A program made the position numbers and the translations under genes. A DNA stretch of 64,000 nucleotides, from positions 23,561,488 to 23,625,487 of the forward strand of contig CM056554.1 in the NCBI GenBank assembly GCA_029721515.1, read 5' to 3'. Below are positions 32,822 through 44,725 of the stretch, one piece after another. The stretch's first letter is position 1; every line of letters starts with the position of its first letter. The notes under the pieces are model-generated. The model did no database searches, was not told the origin of the DNA, and saw nothing but the letters and a program-made list of their open reading frames with translations. The DNA is from Synanceia verrucosa. Its lineage: Eukaryota > Chordata > Actinopteri > Perciformes > Synanceiidae.

Positions 32822-33984
32822 TCTTTTGAAATTTCGGCAGAACAGTGTTGTAGACTTGCACATTTCCATGATAGTAGCATTCCCGCTTTTAACTGTGCTA
32901 TACTATTATTAGTAAAGCTGTCCTGTTGGCCGAATCAAACATGTTGGAAAGCTTCAGAAGTAAACTGTCAGTATGAATAGGTCTGATCTGAATCCTTTCC
33001 TCATGTGTAGGTTTTGATATTTGAACTATACTGCTCTGGAGCATTTCAGAGATTTGACCTCTTGTTTTCTGTCTCACTGGAATATCCCCTCTCCCTTCCT
33101 TTCTTCCTCACATACCCTCTGTGAATCTCTTTAGAGGTAGGTGTTGGGTTAAATTTCATACAGATCATTTCTTATCGTCACTAATGCACATAATCCAAGA
33201 ACAGAGTTGGAGCCAATGGGCTCTTATGCCTTTCCACAGGGTGAGAAATGAGATTAAAAGGTGGCCTTTTATATTTTAGGGGACAGCAGCCGGCACAATG
33301 TGTGTCGAGTCAGGCACTGGCAGCTCACTGTGGAGTGCAGTTTATAACTCATTTTGATCTCATTAGGACTGCCCAGATGATTTTCTTTCACTGAAATGTT
33401 TCTTTAGATGATGCCACAAAAATGCAGAGAGGCTTTTTTACAGACGACATATCAATACTTTCAGCTGACTATGTACGAAAAGGTTGAGTGTTGCATGCAT
33501 CAGAGTCAGCTGGTCTTGACGAGAAATGGAAAGAGACAGAAAAAAAGTGATGTGTTCTTGAGTTCCTATACTTAAGAGGACCAATGTTCACACAAGTTTT
33601 GAAAACTATTGCATGGATTCAAAATAAAGACATTCTAGGCAATCAAAATATTTTACAGGTTGAGAATTAGGTTTAGGCAATAAGAATGATATGCTTTAGT
33701 TTAAATCTCTGTCCAAACGTAGGTATAGTATAAAAAAGGGGAATGATTAAGATAAAAGTATTCCCAAAATAAAAGAGAGGTAAAGGCAGAGACAGTGAAA
33801 CAGAAACAGTTAAAAAAATAAAGACTAAACAGACTCATACTCATGGATTTAGTTTGTAGCAGCCTGCCAGGATCTAACACAATACCCTGCAATACCTTTT
33901 TTCCATCTGTGAAAACGGGTGGAGTTTCAGTTTCTCCATGCACTCTAAGCACAATGTACATATGTTGTATGTTTGTGCATTATA
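32396..33984. other. Unassigned sequence
   Basis: No gene or classified repeat apart from an (ATT)n microsatellite at about 32786-32821. The two overlapping frames near 32494-32778 show no domain. Confidence 0.4.
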
Positions 33985-34225
33985 TAAATTAGGTCCACCA
34001 ACGTCCGTACATCAGTACTCACCAGATCCAGCGCTGAATTCATGTGTTGTGTGCCAACATCCAACAAAAATAGAAGCTCTGTCAATTTGTTTTGGCAGGC
34101 GTCAGCACGTTAGTGGCATTCCGCATTCAGTGAAAATTGACACATTAATTTGAATGGAAACGTATCTAGTCCGACAAAACGTCAGCATCCTTCAATATCC
34201 AGTGGAAATTAGGGGTTAGATTATT
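33985..34225 (+). repeat. Dispersed repeat B, copy 2
   Basis: GCGCTGAATTCATGTGTTGT, GTGCCAACATCCAAC, AAAATAGAAGCTCTGTCAAT and CAGTGGAAATTAGGGGTTAG. Confidence 0.65.
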
Positions 34226-34577
34226 GTGGCAAAACCTTTTTTCACCCCTTAAATTCATGAAAACAGGAGTGAAATGATGTTTTTAGTGGCCACACTTGAC
34301 ATGGCAGCAGTGGTGTAGTCTACGTGATAGGTATACACCATATACCTACTAAAAAACATCCCAAATTACCATATACCCACTACAAATACGCAAAGATGTG
34401 TATTGGCATGGTTTTGTGACTTTCACTTCCTGTTTATAAATTTGCCTTCTCTGTGTTACAAAGCGGGCACTTTTGGACTATTAGGGTGTAGACCCGAACA
34501 TAACTAGTAAGGAAGTGAAGTTGTATGGTGGGAGAGTCTTGTGTCGGTGCAACAAGAAGGGAAGAGAAGAGAAAAAA

Positions 34578-35959
34578 ATGAAAAGAAAACAAAGCCAAAT
34601 TACGTTTCAGTGTTTCCGTAAGCCTAATGCCTATGCTGTTTGCTGCCGCTTCGGGGGACACTGCAGCTGCTTACAACAAAAGCGAATCGACAGCATGAGC
34701 TGATGACTGTGAAGCGGGCACAGTCATCATAGCCAGTGTTGTAGACGAGAAGTCGACCTGGACAGCCTCCAGGCGAGTGAATTTAAAAGCAGGCATCCTT
34801 GGTTAGAGTGGAGAAAAGGAAAGTTAGGTAAATATTAGACAACACAATTTATATGTAAAAAGTTAAAAGTTAATTCAATATATTCAAATGTTAATATACG
34901 ATAGTTCGTTCATAACACTGTTGATAGATATCAAATTCATTCGTTGTAATTTTAAAGGTCCATTAATTAAGACACCACAAACAACATTAAACGTTAAATA
35001 TAGCTGTTGAAAGAGTGCAATTTTGCCTCCTTTTGCCTCTTATTTTCATGCATTTTCTTAGCTATGGCTGAAGATTATAAACAATGCTTAATGCTAATAC
35101 AGATACAAAAAGACAACTTGCATTATAAAGATAATTACTGGTGTTTTTGTTTTCCTCTAGGTTGTGCTAGCTGCAGTGCAACAAAATCAACTGGCATCCT
35201 GACAGAGAAAAGAGTGTCTATATCTGAGGAGTGGGTGTCTTAAAATCCAGTCTTCGGGCACAAATGACAAACAAACAACATGAGACATCGAGGACACTCA
35301 AAATAGTTCAGAAACTCACCAAAAAAGGAAGACTGACACTGTATTCAGAACACCCGCCTATCTTGCTAAGATGAACAGACCGTTCACTGACCATTATGAT
35401 CTCATTGATCTCACTGAGTGTCAACATGGGCACTAGTCTGCACTCAAGATCCAGTTCCACGGCATTTATGCAACACAGCAAACAAGATGCAGAAAAAAAC
35501 TGTTGTGTCTTCTTCAAGCAAATTGTCTGTTGTCATTGATGAGTCTACATCTCTCAGCCACAAATCTGCCATGATTGTCTGTGTGAAGGCCTCTATACAT
35601 GGAGCGACTCCTGAATTTTTGTTTCTGGATTTGGTTGAGCTGGAAGAGGAAGCTCTGTTGAAGTGTTTGAACCCTGCAGGCTTCAGTGACTGCAAGATAC
35701 CCGAACCTTTTCACATGGCACTGCATGAGAAGCAAACTTACAGAGGCCTGGCACATCATATGCAAAGCAAGGAATTTCTGCGTGACCTTGGACTCATGTA
35801 CAATGTACTCTCAAACCTGTCTCAGCAACTACAGCCCCATTCAATCACATTTCTAAAAGCAGATGAGTATCTGAGGCGCACAATCGGAGTTCTAGCATCA
35901 TTCAATGACTCTCCAGGAGAAAAATCTGAAGAGGCTTTGCAAGCACAGGCTTTGAGATA
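34578..35959 (+). pseudogene. hAT transposase, KIAA1586-like, 5' part
   Basis: A first exon from ATG 34578 reads MKRKQSQITFQCFRKPNA, the usual hAT N-terminus. After an intron (acceptor near 35159) an exon runs to the Tc1 insertion: RPFTDHYDLIDLTE-like residues near 35380, then the open frame 35418-35959 with KLSVVIDESTSLSHKSAMIV, SIHGATPEFLFLDLVELEEE, GFSDCKIPEPFHM and HHMQSKEFLRDLGLMYNVLS. The Asp in VVIDEST is the first hAT catalytic residue. The frame is stopped by the Tc1 end (YTILPKVFAHPSK is Tc1-encoded). Frameshifts upstream also break it. Human KIAA1586 is related to such transposases. Confidence 0.7.
35958..35959 (+). repeat. Tc1 target duplication TA, left
   Basis: TA just before CACTATATTGCCAAAAG; its partner is 37214-37215. 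Confidence 0.8.
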
Positions 35960-36079
35960 CACTATATTGCCAAAAGTATTTGCGCACCCATCCAAATAAT
36001 CAGAATCAGGTGTTCCAATCACTTCCATGGCCACAGGTGTATAAAATCAAGCACTGCTTTTACAAACATTTGTGAAAGA

Positions 36080-37131
36080 ATGGGTCGCTCTCAGGAGCTC
36101 AGTGAATTCCAGCGTGGAACTGTGATAGGATGCCACCTGTACAACAAATCCAGTCGTGAAATTTCCTTGCTCCTAAATATTCCACAGTCAACTGTCAGCT
36201 GTATTATAAGAAAGTGTTTGGGAATGACAGCAACTCAGCCACGAAGTGGTAGACCACGTAAACTGATGGAGCGGGGTCAGCGGATGCTGAGGCACATCGT
36301 GCAAAGAGGTCGCCAACTTTCTGCAGAGTGAATTGCTACAGACCTCCAAACTTCATGTGGCCTTCAGATTAGCTCAAGAACAGTGTGCAGAGAGCTTCAT
36401 GGAATGGGTTTCCATGGCCGAGCAGCTCCATCCAAGCCATACATCACCAAGTGCAATGCAAAGCAAGCACTTGGTGATGCAGTGGTGTAAAGCGGATGCA
36501 GTGGTGTAAAGCACGCCGCCACTGGACTCTAGAGCAGTGGAGACGTGTTCTCTGGAGTGAAGAATCATGCTTCTCCATCTGGCAATCTGATGGACGAGTC
36601 TGGGTTTGGCGGTTGCCAGGAGAACGATACTTGTCGGACTGCATTGTGCCAAGTGTAAAGTTTGGTGGAGGGGGGATTATGGTGTGGGGTTGTTTTTCAG
36701 GAGCTGGGCTTGGCCCCTTAGTTCCAGTGAAAGGAACTCTGAATGCTTCAGCATACCAAGACATTTTGGACAATTCCATGCTCCCAACTTTGTGGGAACA
36801 GTTTGGAGCTGTACCCTTCCTCTTCCAACATGACTGTGCACCAGTGCACAAAGCAAGGTCCATAAAGACATGGATGACATAGTCTGGTGTGGATGAACTT
36901 GACTGGCCTGCACAGAGTCCTGACCTCAACCTGATAGAACACCTTTGGGATGAATTAGAGCACAGACTGAGAGCCAGGCCTTCTCATCCAACATCAGTGT
37001 GTGACCTCACAAATACACTTCTGGAAGGATGGTCAAAAATTCCCATAAACACACTCCTAAACCTTCTGGACAGCCTACCCAGAAGAGTTGAAGCTGTTAT
37101 AGCTGCAAAGGGTGGACCGACGTCATATTGA
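36080..37131 (+). pseudogene. Tc1 transposase, frameshifted
   Basis: The frame 36080-36331 holds the DNA-binding region: MGRSQELSEFQRGTVIGCHL, NKSSREISLLLNIPQSTVSC (helix-turn-helix) and QPRSGRPRKL (a GRPR AT-hook-like motif). A stop follows QLSAE at 36329-36331. The catalytic part (36496-36882) reads VLWSEESCFSIWQSDGR, where the first catalytic Asp of the family (SDES) is Glu, then FGGGGIMVWGCFSGAGLGP and FQHDCAPVHKARSIKTW (second Asp). After a further break comes LDWPAQSPDLNLIEHLWDEL (Glu) to the end at 37131. Inactive. Confidence 0.85.
36442..36511 (+). repeat. Local palindrome plus tandem duplication in Tc1
   Basis: CATCACCAAGTGC (36442-36454) is followed after 12 nt by its exact inverse GCACTTGGTGATG (36467-36479). 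Then GATGCAGTGGTGTAAAGC occurs twice in tandem (36476-36493 and 36494-36511). The sister copy at 21300-21345 has neither. Confidence 0.8.
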
Positions 37132-37213
37132 ACCCTAAGAATTAGGAATGGGATGTCAGTTAAGTTCATATGTGAGTCAAGGCAGGTGAGTGAATACTTT
37201 TGGCAATATAGTG

Positions 37214-37330
37214 TATTTTGGATCAGTTTCCCTGGATTCAAATAGAAAGCTCACACCAATTAATGCAAAGCAATTCCTCCAAAGTCTGGTCAACAATATG
37301 GAGAAGCGCTTCTCATTTGAAGGTGCTTCG
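37214..37330 (+). pseudogene. hAT transposase, KIAA1586-like, part after the Tc1 insertion
   Basis: Right after the TA the plus strand reads DSNRKLTPINAKQFLQSLVN then NMEKRFSF, the continuation of the interrupted transposase, followed by stops. Confidence 0.6.
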
Positions 37331-37835
37331 TGATTTGAGCGTTCTTGACACCAACACCTGGCCATCAAGTCCTGGCATTTGGCATGGTGAGTTACAAGTG
37401 AAACGACTGTTAACGGTATGAGGGCAATGGCACCACCAGGGGTGGCCATAGCGACCCCTTTAAAGTTGCTGGCCTCACCACTCGCAAGTGATGATATGAT
37501 GTTAGTCACACATATATTTTATTTACAATGTATTGGCAACACTAAGTTTATTAGCTTTGCAAACATTTCTCAACACTCCCCCCGTCTAATTTTTTAAAAT
37601 GATTGAGTCCAGCTGCTCCGTCAGACAGCCTGCACACCGCAACAGACAGCCACTGAGCGAGTGGAAGAGGAGACGTAACAGCAGGATGCCTTAAAAGTCA
37701 GGGAGTGAAAAAAAAGAAAGAAAAAAAGTTTAGTTTGGACCCATTTCTTTCATAGACACTTTAGTCATCCCGAAGGAAATAGTTGCCATACACAGTAGTA
37801 AAAGTAGGATCTAAAAAGGATATGCAGCGCTGAAA
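37331..37835. other. Unassigned, with a possible LINE 3' end
   Basis: No gene. Around 37750-37800 TTTAGTCATCCCGAAGGAAA resembles the 3' end of some fish LINEs in minus orientation. Weak. Confidence 0.3.
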
Positions 37836-37993
37836 AGTAGTGATGGACAAACAAAGCTTCATGACTCCTCTAGATGGTGCTCTTGGTTTAAAGAAAAAGG
37901 CTAGTGTAATGGAATATTACTAAATTTCCATTACATGTGTAAACCAAGAGCACCATCTGGACGAGTCAAAAATTTAATTTGTCCATCACTACT
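37836..37993. mobile_element. Small palindromic MITE, 158 bp
   Basis: The ends are AGTAGTGATGGACAAA and its inverse TTTGTCCATCACTACT-like (one gap). Pairing continues inward: GATGGTGCTCTTGGTTTA with TAAACCAAGAGCACCATC, and TGTAATGGAA with TTCCATTACA. Almost the whole element can fold into one long hairpin. Confidence 0.8.
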
Positions 37994-38193
37994 AAGTGCA
38001 AAAAATGCATTATAGTGCAAAACCAACTATATAAACAATATAATAATATACAAGAACACTATAAGAGCATACCAGCAGTAAGCTGCTAAGTAAGAGGTTA
38101 CAAGTGATGGGTGCTAATAAAGTGGCATGTTGTAATGAACAGTATTACAGTAAGTGATATGATATCTGTTATCTGTGGAGAGAAAAAAAGAGA

Positions 38194-38232
38194 CAGAGAC
38201 AGAAGGAGAGAGAGAGAGAGAGAGAGAGAGAG
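38194..38232 (+). repeat. (GA)n microsatellite
   Basis: About 15 GA units within a purine-rich stretch. Confidence 0.9.
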
Positions 38233-38234
38233 GT

Positions 38235-39304
38235 AGACAGAGAGTCTCAAGTGTAAGTTAGCTCATTAAATTCATAGTTTTATGTAAAACAGTAATAACA
38301 TTTTCTGACGTTTCTTTTCACAGGTGCATGGACGTGATGTGACAACGTATCCATTTAAATGAAGCCGTATATTTGTCTTTTTAAGGAAAAGGATAACTAG
38401 AACCTATTTTAAAAACAATAATTCCCTTACACATGCTATTCTGGTTACAGTTTTTGTTCATGGGAGTTGTGTTGACATTCAAATGTATCAGAGCGAATGT
38501 GTTCACTGACTGATATTTTTGTGTAATTTTACAGTGTTGTGTATTCATCATGCATCAGCACCACAGAGACAGGTTTTCCCACTGGGGATGGTTACGTATG
38601 CCAGTAATGCTACGTCCCATAACAAGCACTAGACATTAAAAATGTACAGGGTCCAAAAGCACTGCACTGAATAAGTCTATTTAGAAGTCAAAGTTGATGT
38701 GTGTCAGCAAGGAGGCCATTCATTCTTCTCTGGTTCATTTGCTACAGTACTGTGAGCGCAAGCCAGAACATTTAATGGTTGCTTTAGCAGTGACATACCT
38801 CAGTATTTTACTGCAGAGTATCTCTATTCATCTTGTTCAAGGACTGACAGTCGTCAGTACTGTCGTGCTATACCTCACATGAAGCAGAGCTTCTAGCATC
38901 TCTTTTTAATTCCTTTTTTTTATACCAACACATTCTCCTTTCTCATTTGAAGACCTGTTATGGCTACAGCATTTCAAACAGCAGAGCAGACTGTTTGATT
39001 TATTGCTTGATAGATGAATGAGTGTTTAGCTGACTCATTGAAGGACGGGATGTAAATCACTTTTTGTAGCTCACTGACAGATACTTTACATTTCAAGACA
39101 ATCTCTCAATGACCATGGTCGAGCCTACCAGAGTGACTCAGCATGAATAAGCTTTGATTCCTGCCAAACACAAAAAACACCAGTGTGAAGCACAGATTGC
39201 TGAGTTGTCTTGCACCTTTTATACATTGAATATACCTCAAAATATGTTATGTGATTAGCTGACTTTATCCGAGCCTTTATTAGTGTTATTACCATGCATT
39301 GACA
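38235..39304. other. Unassigned sequence
   Basis: No gene or classified repeat. The 62-codon frame at 38694-38882 has no recognisable domain. Confidence 0.4.
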
Positions 39305-39616
39305 TGAACTCTTTGAGTGCCATTGACGTATTTATACGTCTTTTAAGATGCAACACTTGAGTGCCATTTATGTATAAATATGTCAAAGTGTTTTTTAAGT
39401 AGCTAGCACAAGACGGCGCTCTCACACAGCCTGTGAGTAATATTGGGGCTTCTGGGATTTGTAGTCAGGACATAAAGAGATGGTATATGCCACAGTGTTT
39501 TCAGAGACATAGTACAAAATATTCTGTTGGTCTTGAAAAATGACTCAAAATGGCCAAAAAACGCTGGCACAAAGCACTTTCTGTTTTTATAAAACGGCTG
39601 GCACTCAATGAGTTAA
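39305..39616 (+). mobile_element. TTAA-flanked MITE (piggyBac-type), copy 1
   Basis: The ends are CTCTTTGAGTGCCA at 39309 and its inverse TGGCACTCAATGAG, flanked by TGAA (decayed TTAA) and TTAA. It shares CACACAGCCTGTGAGTAATA, CTTCTGGGATTTGTAGTC and GTACAAAATATTCTGT with 46384-46829 (inverted) and 63085-63536. Confidence 0.75.
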
Positions 39617-40985
39617 TGGCACGCCCAGTTTGTTTCATAATGGTGCTAAAGGATACACCAGTGATGAAATATCATGCCTGTGACAAAGCTTATTTATGTG
39701 ATGCCCTATGGAATGAGATCATCTACTTCTTATGAGCTCATCTGCAGGTTTAAACAGCTGCTGCTATTACTGTCATTACGTGTAGGTGAAACTCGTTCTG
39801 ACACAGTGGTGCATGTCGGGTTTGTGCGTAACAGCAACTTATTTTTACATATTTTGGTGGAGGTTTAGGTATTTAGATCCATTCCAATTCTATGTGATCT
39901 GTAACAAGAGGTGAACATGTACCAACATAAATACAACCTCAGTCATTTCCATCCCAGTTGTGTTTTTTTTCTGTTGTGTGCTGATGTCTGAGTAAATGTC
40001 TGGATTTGAACTTTATCCCCAGTACAGGGAAAATGGGGAAGAAGAAGTGCTGGCTCAGCATGCCAGGCCTCTGTACTATTTACTGTTGGCAGGAGTAACA
40101 TTGTGGAACACACTGTACAGCAGGGAGACACTTAAGCTGCATGCAACTCAACTCCTCTCTGCTCCCTGAGGACATCACACTGCCTCCTGTTTCATGAGCT
40201 CAAATTTCAGGAAAAAAATCACCTTGCCTGCACAAAGACAGTGAAGCCAGTGTGAATCTGTGTGTGCACGCAAAAATATGATGTGATTTTGTGCTCCAAA
40301 ACTTTGAAGGCCATAATTGCTGAGTGACTGTTTCATAGGGGTAGAAATCTGGCTTTATTCTCTGTGTAGATATAACAAAATACGTAGTAATAAAGTAATG
40401 TGTAATGATGATATAATAGCAATAATGAACACTATAAGGCAAAACAATTTGTTTGACAAAAGTCAAACCTCATCAACCCATAGGCTTTTGCAATCTGGTG
40501 TAATGACTTGGAACCAGGCGAACTCACCTGATACCACAGATTTGAGTAACAGTTACTTTGCTCTTGCTGTTTAATGTGAATACAGTCCAACATGTTATAA
40601 ACTGAGGAATGTATATTCAGATGAAGGTGGAGCCCTCGTCTTCCATCACTCCCTATGAAGACGATCTGTACCCCGGCCTACCCCTGACCAAATTGGGGCC
40701 CTGAGTGAAATTTTACATAGAGGCCCCCCCTGCCCATCCCAAATGTATCATAGGTATAAAATGACTACAGAGTCACATCCCCAATCGTTATATACTGACA
40801 TTTGGTCATTGCCCCGTGACGTCCCTCAGCCAACGCCTATGGTGCCCCCTTTTCTTCTGGAGCCGACGAAGAGAGTTATCCGTAGATTTGAATGCAAATC
40901 CCTTGTCTTCAGATTTTGATGGAAAGTGGTTGCCATCCGCATCACTTTCATGTTTAAAGTGTAATTTTTTAAAGATAATTTCTGC
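39617..40985. other. Unassigned sequence
   Basis: No gene or classified repeat recognised. A C-rich, gapped-looking stretch at 40675-40735 has no clear family. Confidence 0.4.
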
Positions 40986-41660
40986 ATTAAAATGTGATGT
41001 CTAGTTTACTACATATTACAAAGCGGGTGGGCCCTCTTGTCCCGGACCCCTGGGGCTTGTTTGTGGTGCTGTGGGGGCGCCGGGTGGTGCCTCCTCCTGG
41101 TCCCTGGGCTTGTATGTTTCTCTCTGGTCCCGCTTGGCTCTATGGCTTGGCTCGATGACTCCTGGGTGTTCCCGATGCCCGGGTGGTATGGATGCTCGGC
41201 CAGCAGGCCCCTGCTCAGTTGTCTTAGCTGCTCTGGGCTTCGGTGCCAATCACTCATGCATGCTGGATCAGGGTGTACAAATGCCTGACGTGTCCCATTG
41301 TTGAGTACTGATGGGCTGAATCAGTCTTTAGGCTTCACATGCCTTCATTTCACCTGTCCCCCTTGGTGCCCAACTCTGTCAGTTTTGATTTTTCTATTTA
41401 TTTTTTTATTTACTTATTATTAATTTTGGTATTATTATCATTATTATTATTATTATTATTATTATTGTTTATTTCTTGAATATTGGTTGCTGGGAATAAT
41501 GCAGCTTCTCACATTCTTGATTTCTAATGACACTGCCTGTTTATTCCCTTTCCCAACTATCCTCTCTCATCCTGTCTATCATCTGTTTTCCCCTCCGTCC
41601 ACAAAGGTGCAGCACTTTCCTCTCTGGCTCATAATAAGTAAACCCAATAAAGAATGAAAG
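40986..41660 (+). repeat. Unclassified repeat-like block, GC-rich then AT-rich
   Basis: A GC-rich part (41020-41290) with CCTCCTCCTGGTCCCTGGGC and ATGACTCCTGGGTGTTCC is followed by an (ATT)n run (41425-41466). It ends at CCCAATAAAGAATGAAAG, with an AATAAA. Its base composition differs sharply from its surroundings. It looks like the 3' part of a retroelement, but I cannot name it. Confidence 0.35.
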
Positions 41661-42066
41661 CTTAGTTTCCAGAGAGGGTTGGTGATGGTCACAAACATGC
41701 ACAAATACTTTTCTGATAGATTAATATATACACCAATCCCATAAAAAGTTGACACCTGTTGTGATGTTTAATGATGGGAATAGGTGCTGACAAAAAAATG
41801 TAAGGAAAAAAATGTGAATTTCATACAGAATCTGTATCCTTCCTGGGCTTCCTCATAGCCTCAGCACTGATACAGATGGACGTGGCTAAAGTGAAAGAGG
41901 ATGCAGAATGGCGAGTTCTGGATAGCCATAAGAAAGTTCAATAATTCCAAGGATATTGTAGCTGAGAGGACACAGAGTCTGGGGAGAGTACAAAACAGGA
42001 CATATGAGCCTGATAATTAAAAAAGTTTGGCTTTTCTTGTTTTGGTCCTGACCATGCGTTGCTGCC

Positions 42067-42732
42067 ACAGTTGTCATGTTGGTCAAGTCAGGTCATGTAT
42101 ATTATTTTTGTCTTGTCATTTGGTCTCATCATTTCCTGTTTTATTTTGAAATTAATTGTCTTCTCTTGTGTTTCAGCTTGTCTCTTCCTGCCTTCATGTT
42201 TCCCATTGTTTACAGCTGTTCCTCATTACCCAGTGTATTTATGTCCACGTCTCCCCTTGTCATGTGCCAGTACGTCTTGTGTCCATGTTGCCAAGCTGCC
42301 AGCCCTCTTCCACGTCCTCATCAGGTTTCCCTTGTTGTGTGAGCTTTTCGTCAGAGCTGTCTAGTTATTTTGTCACTTTGTTAACCTCGTGTAGTCTGTT
42401 TATCTTGCGTCATTTCCCCTAGTCTAGTTCATGTTCCCCCGTAGTTTTTCACCTTTGGTGATTGTTTTTAGTTTAGGTTTTTTTGCATCTCTGTATTTTG
42501 TTCCTCCTAGTGAGCGCCCTTAGTTATTTATAGTCTGTTGAATCCTTTTAGTTGTACTTTCCCTGCATCAGTGCCTCAGTCCTTTCATTTATTTAGTCCA
42601 CTTAGTAGCCTTCCCTTTGGAAGTGATTTTCTGTTTTAGTCAGGTCTGATTATTGTAACCTGTACTGCTTTTTTGTTTTGGAGTCTTGCATTTGGGTTCC
42701 TTTCTGTGTCCGTGCCACATTCTAACAACAGT
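42067..42732 (+). mobile_element. Solo LTR, family A relative, with 5-bp target duplication
   Basis: The LTR runs from TGTCATGTTGG (42072) to CACATTCTAACA (42727). The target ACAGT is repeated exactly at 42067-42071 and 42728-42732. Near the start, TTTCCTGTTTTATTTTGAAA matches the same region of the LTR at 44731. No internal genes, so a solo LTR. Confidence 0.8.
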
Positions 42733-44725
42733 GTGTTATTAGCAATGAAACTGGCTAATGACAGGATGCCTTCATGTAAACTCTGGCATCATATTGAAAC
42801 CAAGCACCAAAGTTTAAAGACCAAGTCACTGGAGTTTTTTTGATAAGAAGCTTAGAGAATTGTGGTCACATGTAAAAGTCATTGAGATGTTTGGCACTGT
42901 AAATACCAAGGCAACTGTAGCATCATATGCCACATCCCCAACATGGCAGCTGACGTGACGGTACAAGGGCTGCACATCATTGTTGAGTCTGTTTACAAAT
43001 GAGATGCTAATGGCAGCTTGTTTACATCTATCCACAATTGACAAGGCTACACTTTAACTGCAGATGGACTACATTTTGACTTAAGGCACCTTCTCTAGTG
43101 CAGGGATCAGATGAAGAAACTGCTGCTGCTGGCCTTGTGAACCTAGGACTGCAGGTTCACATGATCTATACATTCTTAGACATGGGTCTTTTTCAAGGAA
43201 GAGGGAGCACAAATTACGATGGTTTTTAAATAAGATTTTTTTTATTGAATGTAATTTCACTTGTTGGAGTTTACTTTTTTACATCCAACTTTAGTATGGC
43301 ACATTGAGACATTCAATCATCAAATCTCCCTAATAAAGACAATCAAGAAACATTATGTTGAGATAACAGAGAGAAGGTATTCGAGACAGTAAGGGAGAAA
43401 AAAGAAAATATTTCAGAGCCGCTCCCAGAGATGATTGGATTCATATGTTATCCTGTCGTTCAGTGAGAGCTGTTATGAGAGGATGAGGTGGGTGAGGAAG
43501 GGAATAATTAAAAATTAGGAGGAGGGGAATGGAAAGAATAAGCATGAAAAAAATAAGGGGGAACAAGTGCCAAAGGCAGGACAGAAGAGAAAAAATGGAG
43601 GGTAAACAGGAAAGGAGAGAAATCAGAAAAATGGAAGGACATGAGAGGAGGATGTAATATTTAAGGGGAGATGAGAGGTAAGGTGAACAGGTGAGACAAG
43701 AGGAAAGGAAAGATAAGTTGATAAAAGTAAAAAAAAAATAAATAAAAAGAAAGGGTAAAAGAAGAAAAGAGGAAAATATCGAAGAGCAAAAGAAAAGATG
43801 ACAGTCAAGTCAAATCAAGTCTCGCTGAGAAAACAACCAGAGCAGGAAGGTCACAGTTAATTTCAAATGTGAAAAAATACGATAAAATCTGGCTCTGAAT
43901 TCTGGCCCTTCAGCCCATCTGTTTTCAGGCTCCGGCTGCTGGATAGAGAGTTCTGAGTCTGGCCCAGCACCCTGACTGGGTCATACAACACTTACACCCA
44001 CATACGAAATATGTGAGAGGGTAGGCGTGACGCTAGAGTGCAACCCAAACCAGCTGTGCTCCCGTTCCCACATATTCAACCAATCAATAGCCACAAACAT
44101 GAGACACAGAGAGGGAGAAAAAGAAACACTGGTGCTGATCTTGCATAACAATCTGTAGTAGATTCAGGAGATAAGGTTGGGATTTCCCTGCCTCCAGGTG
44201 TGATAGATTTACCAGAGGTTGACCCAGTGGCCCAGCTGTTCCTCATATGACCTTCATTAAATTAGAGCATGCAAGCAGACCATGACCAAAAAGCCTCCCC
44301 CACCTGTTTTCATACCACCTGGTGATGGAAGGGTAAAGGGAGGGACATGGGATATTTATATTATCAGTAAAGCCATGATTAAATAAGCACCAGGGAACAG
44401 GATGAAGAATAATGTAGCATATCTAGTGAATTTAATTTTGGCAGGAAGCAGCAGATTTATACAGTTCTCAATTTCAGAAACAGCAGTGCCGAATGGTGGA
44501 ATAACAAGGATATCACCAAGTACTTAACAGTCTTGGACAAATGTCAGAGCTTTTAGAGTTAGGGTAAGGATTAGGGTTAGTGTTCCAGGACTACTGTGGT
44601 AGTTGTCCAGGACTGATAATTACTTGGTGATATCAGATCGTGCGAATAACAATCAGCGGTAGGATATAACTACTCCCATTATAAGTGTAAATGGTCACAG
44701 AAGATATGTTATTACCTCCACCAAG
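42733..44725. other. Unassigned; includes a purine-rich tract
   Basis: No gene recognised. 43490-43810 is strongly purine-rich on the plus strand (AGGAGGAGGGGAATGGAAAG and the like), a low-complexity tract. The minus-strand frame over it (43623-43808, mostly Phe, Leu and Ser) is an effect of composition. Confidence 0.45.

Larger units (their letters stand above)
35960..37213 (+). mobile_element. Tc1-type transposon, full length by its ends (1254 bp)
   Basis: Both TIRs are present: CACTATATTGCCAAAAGTAT at the left and its inverse ATACTTTTGGCAATATAGTG at the right, with TA on each side. It interrupts a hAT transposase gene in the same orientation. Its own transposase is frameshifted and carries a local palindromic rearrangement (36442-36511). 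The copy at 21222-22030 belongs to the same family. Confidence 0.9.
34309..37430 (+). mobile_element. hAT transposon remnant, KIAA1586-like type, split by a Tc1 element
   Basis: The left end reads CAGTGGTGTAGTCTACGTGA, a hAT-type end. A right end was not found, so the element seems 3'-truncated near 37430. It carries the transposase pieces at 34578-35959 and 37216-37330 on the plus strand, with a Tc1 element (35960-37213) between them. Confidence 0.65.

Noticed and set aside
43623..43808. Phe/Leu/Ser-rich minus-strand frame as a membrane protein
   Set aside because: Composition effect of a purine-rich tract; no start context or conserved pattern.
44558..44582. Interstitial telomere-like sequence (GTTAGGGTAAGGATTAGGGTTAG)
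   Set aside because: Only two to three imperfect GGTTAG units, too short to mean anything.
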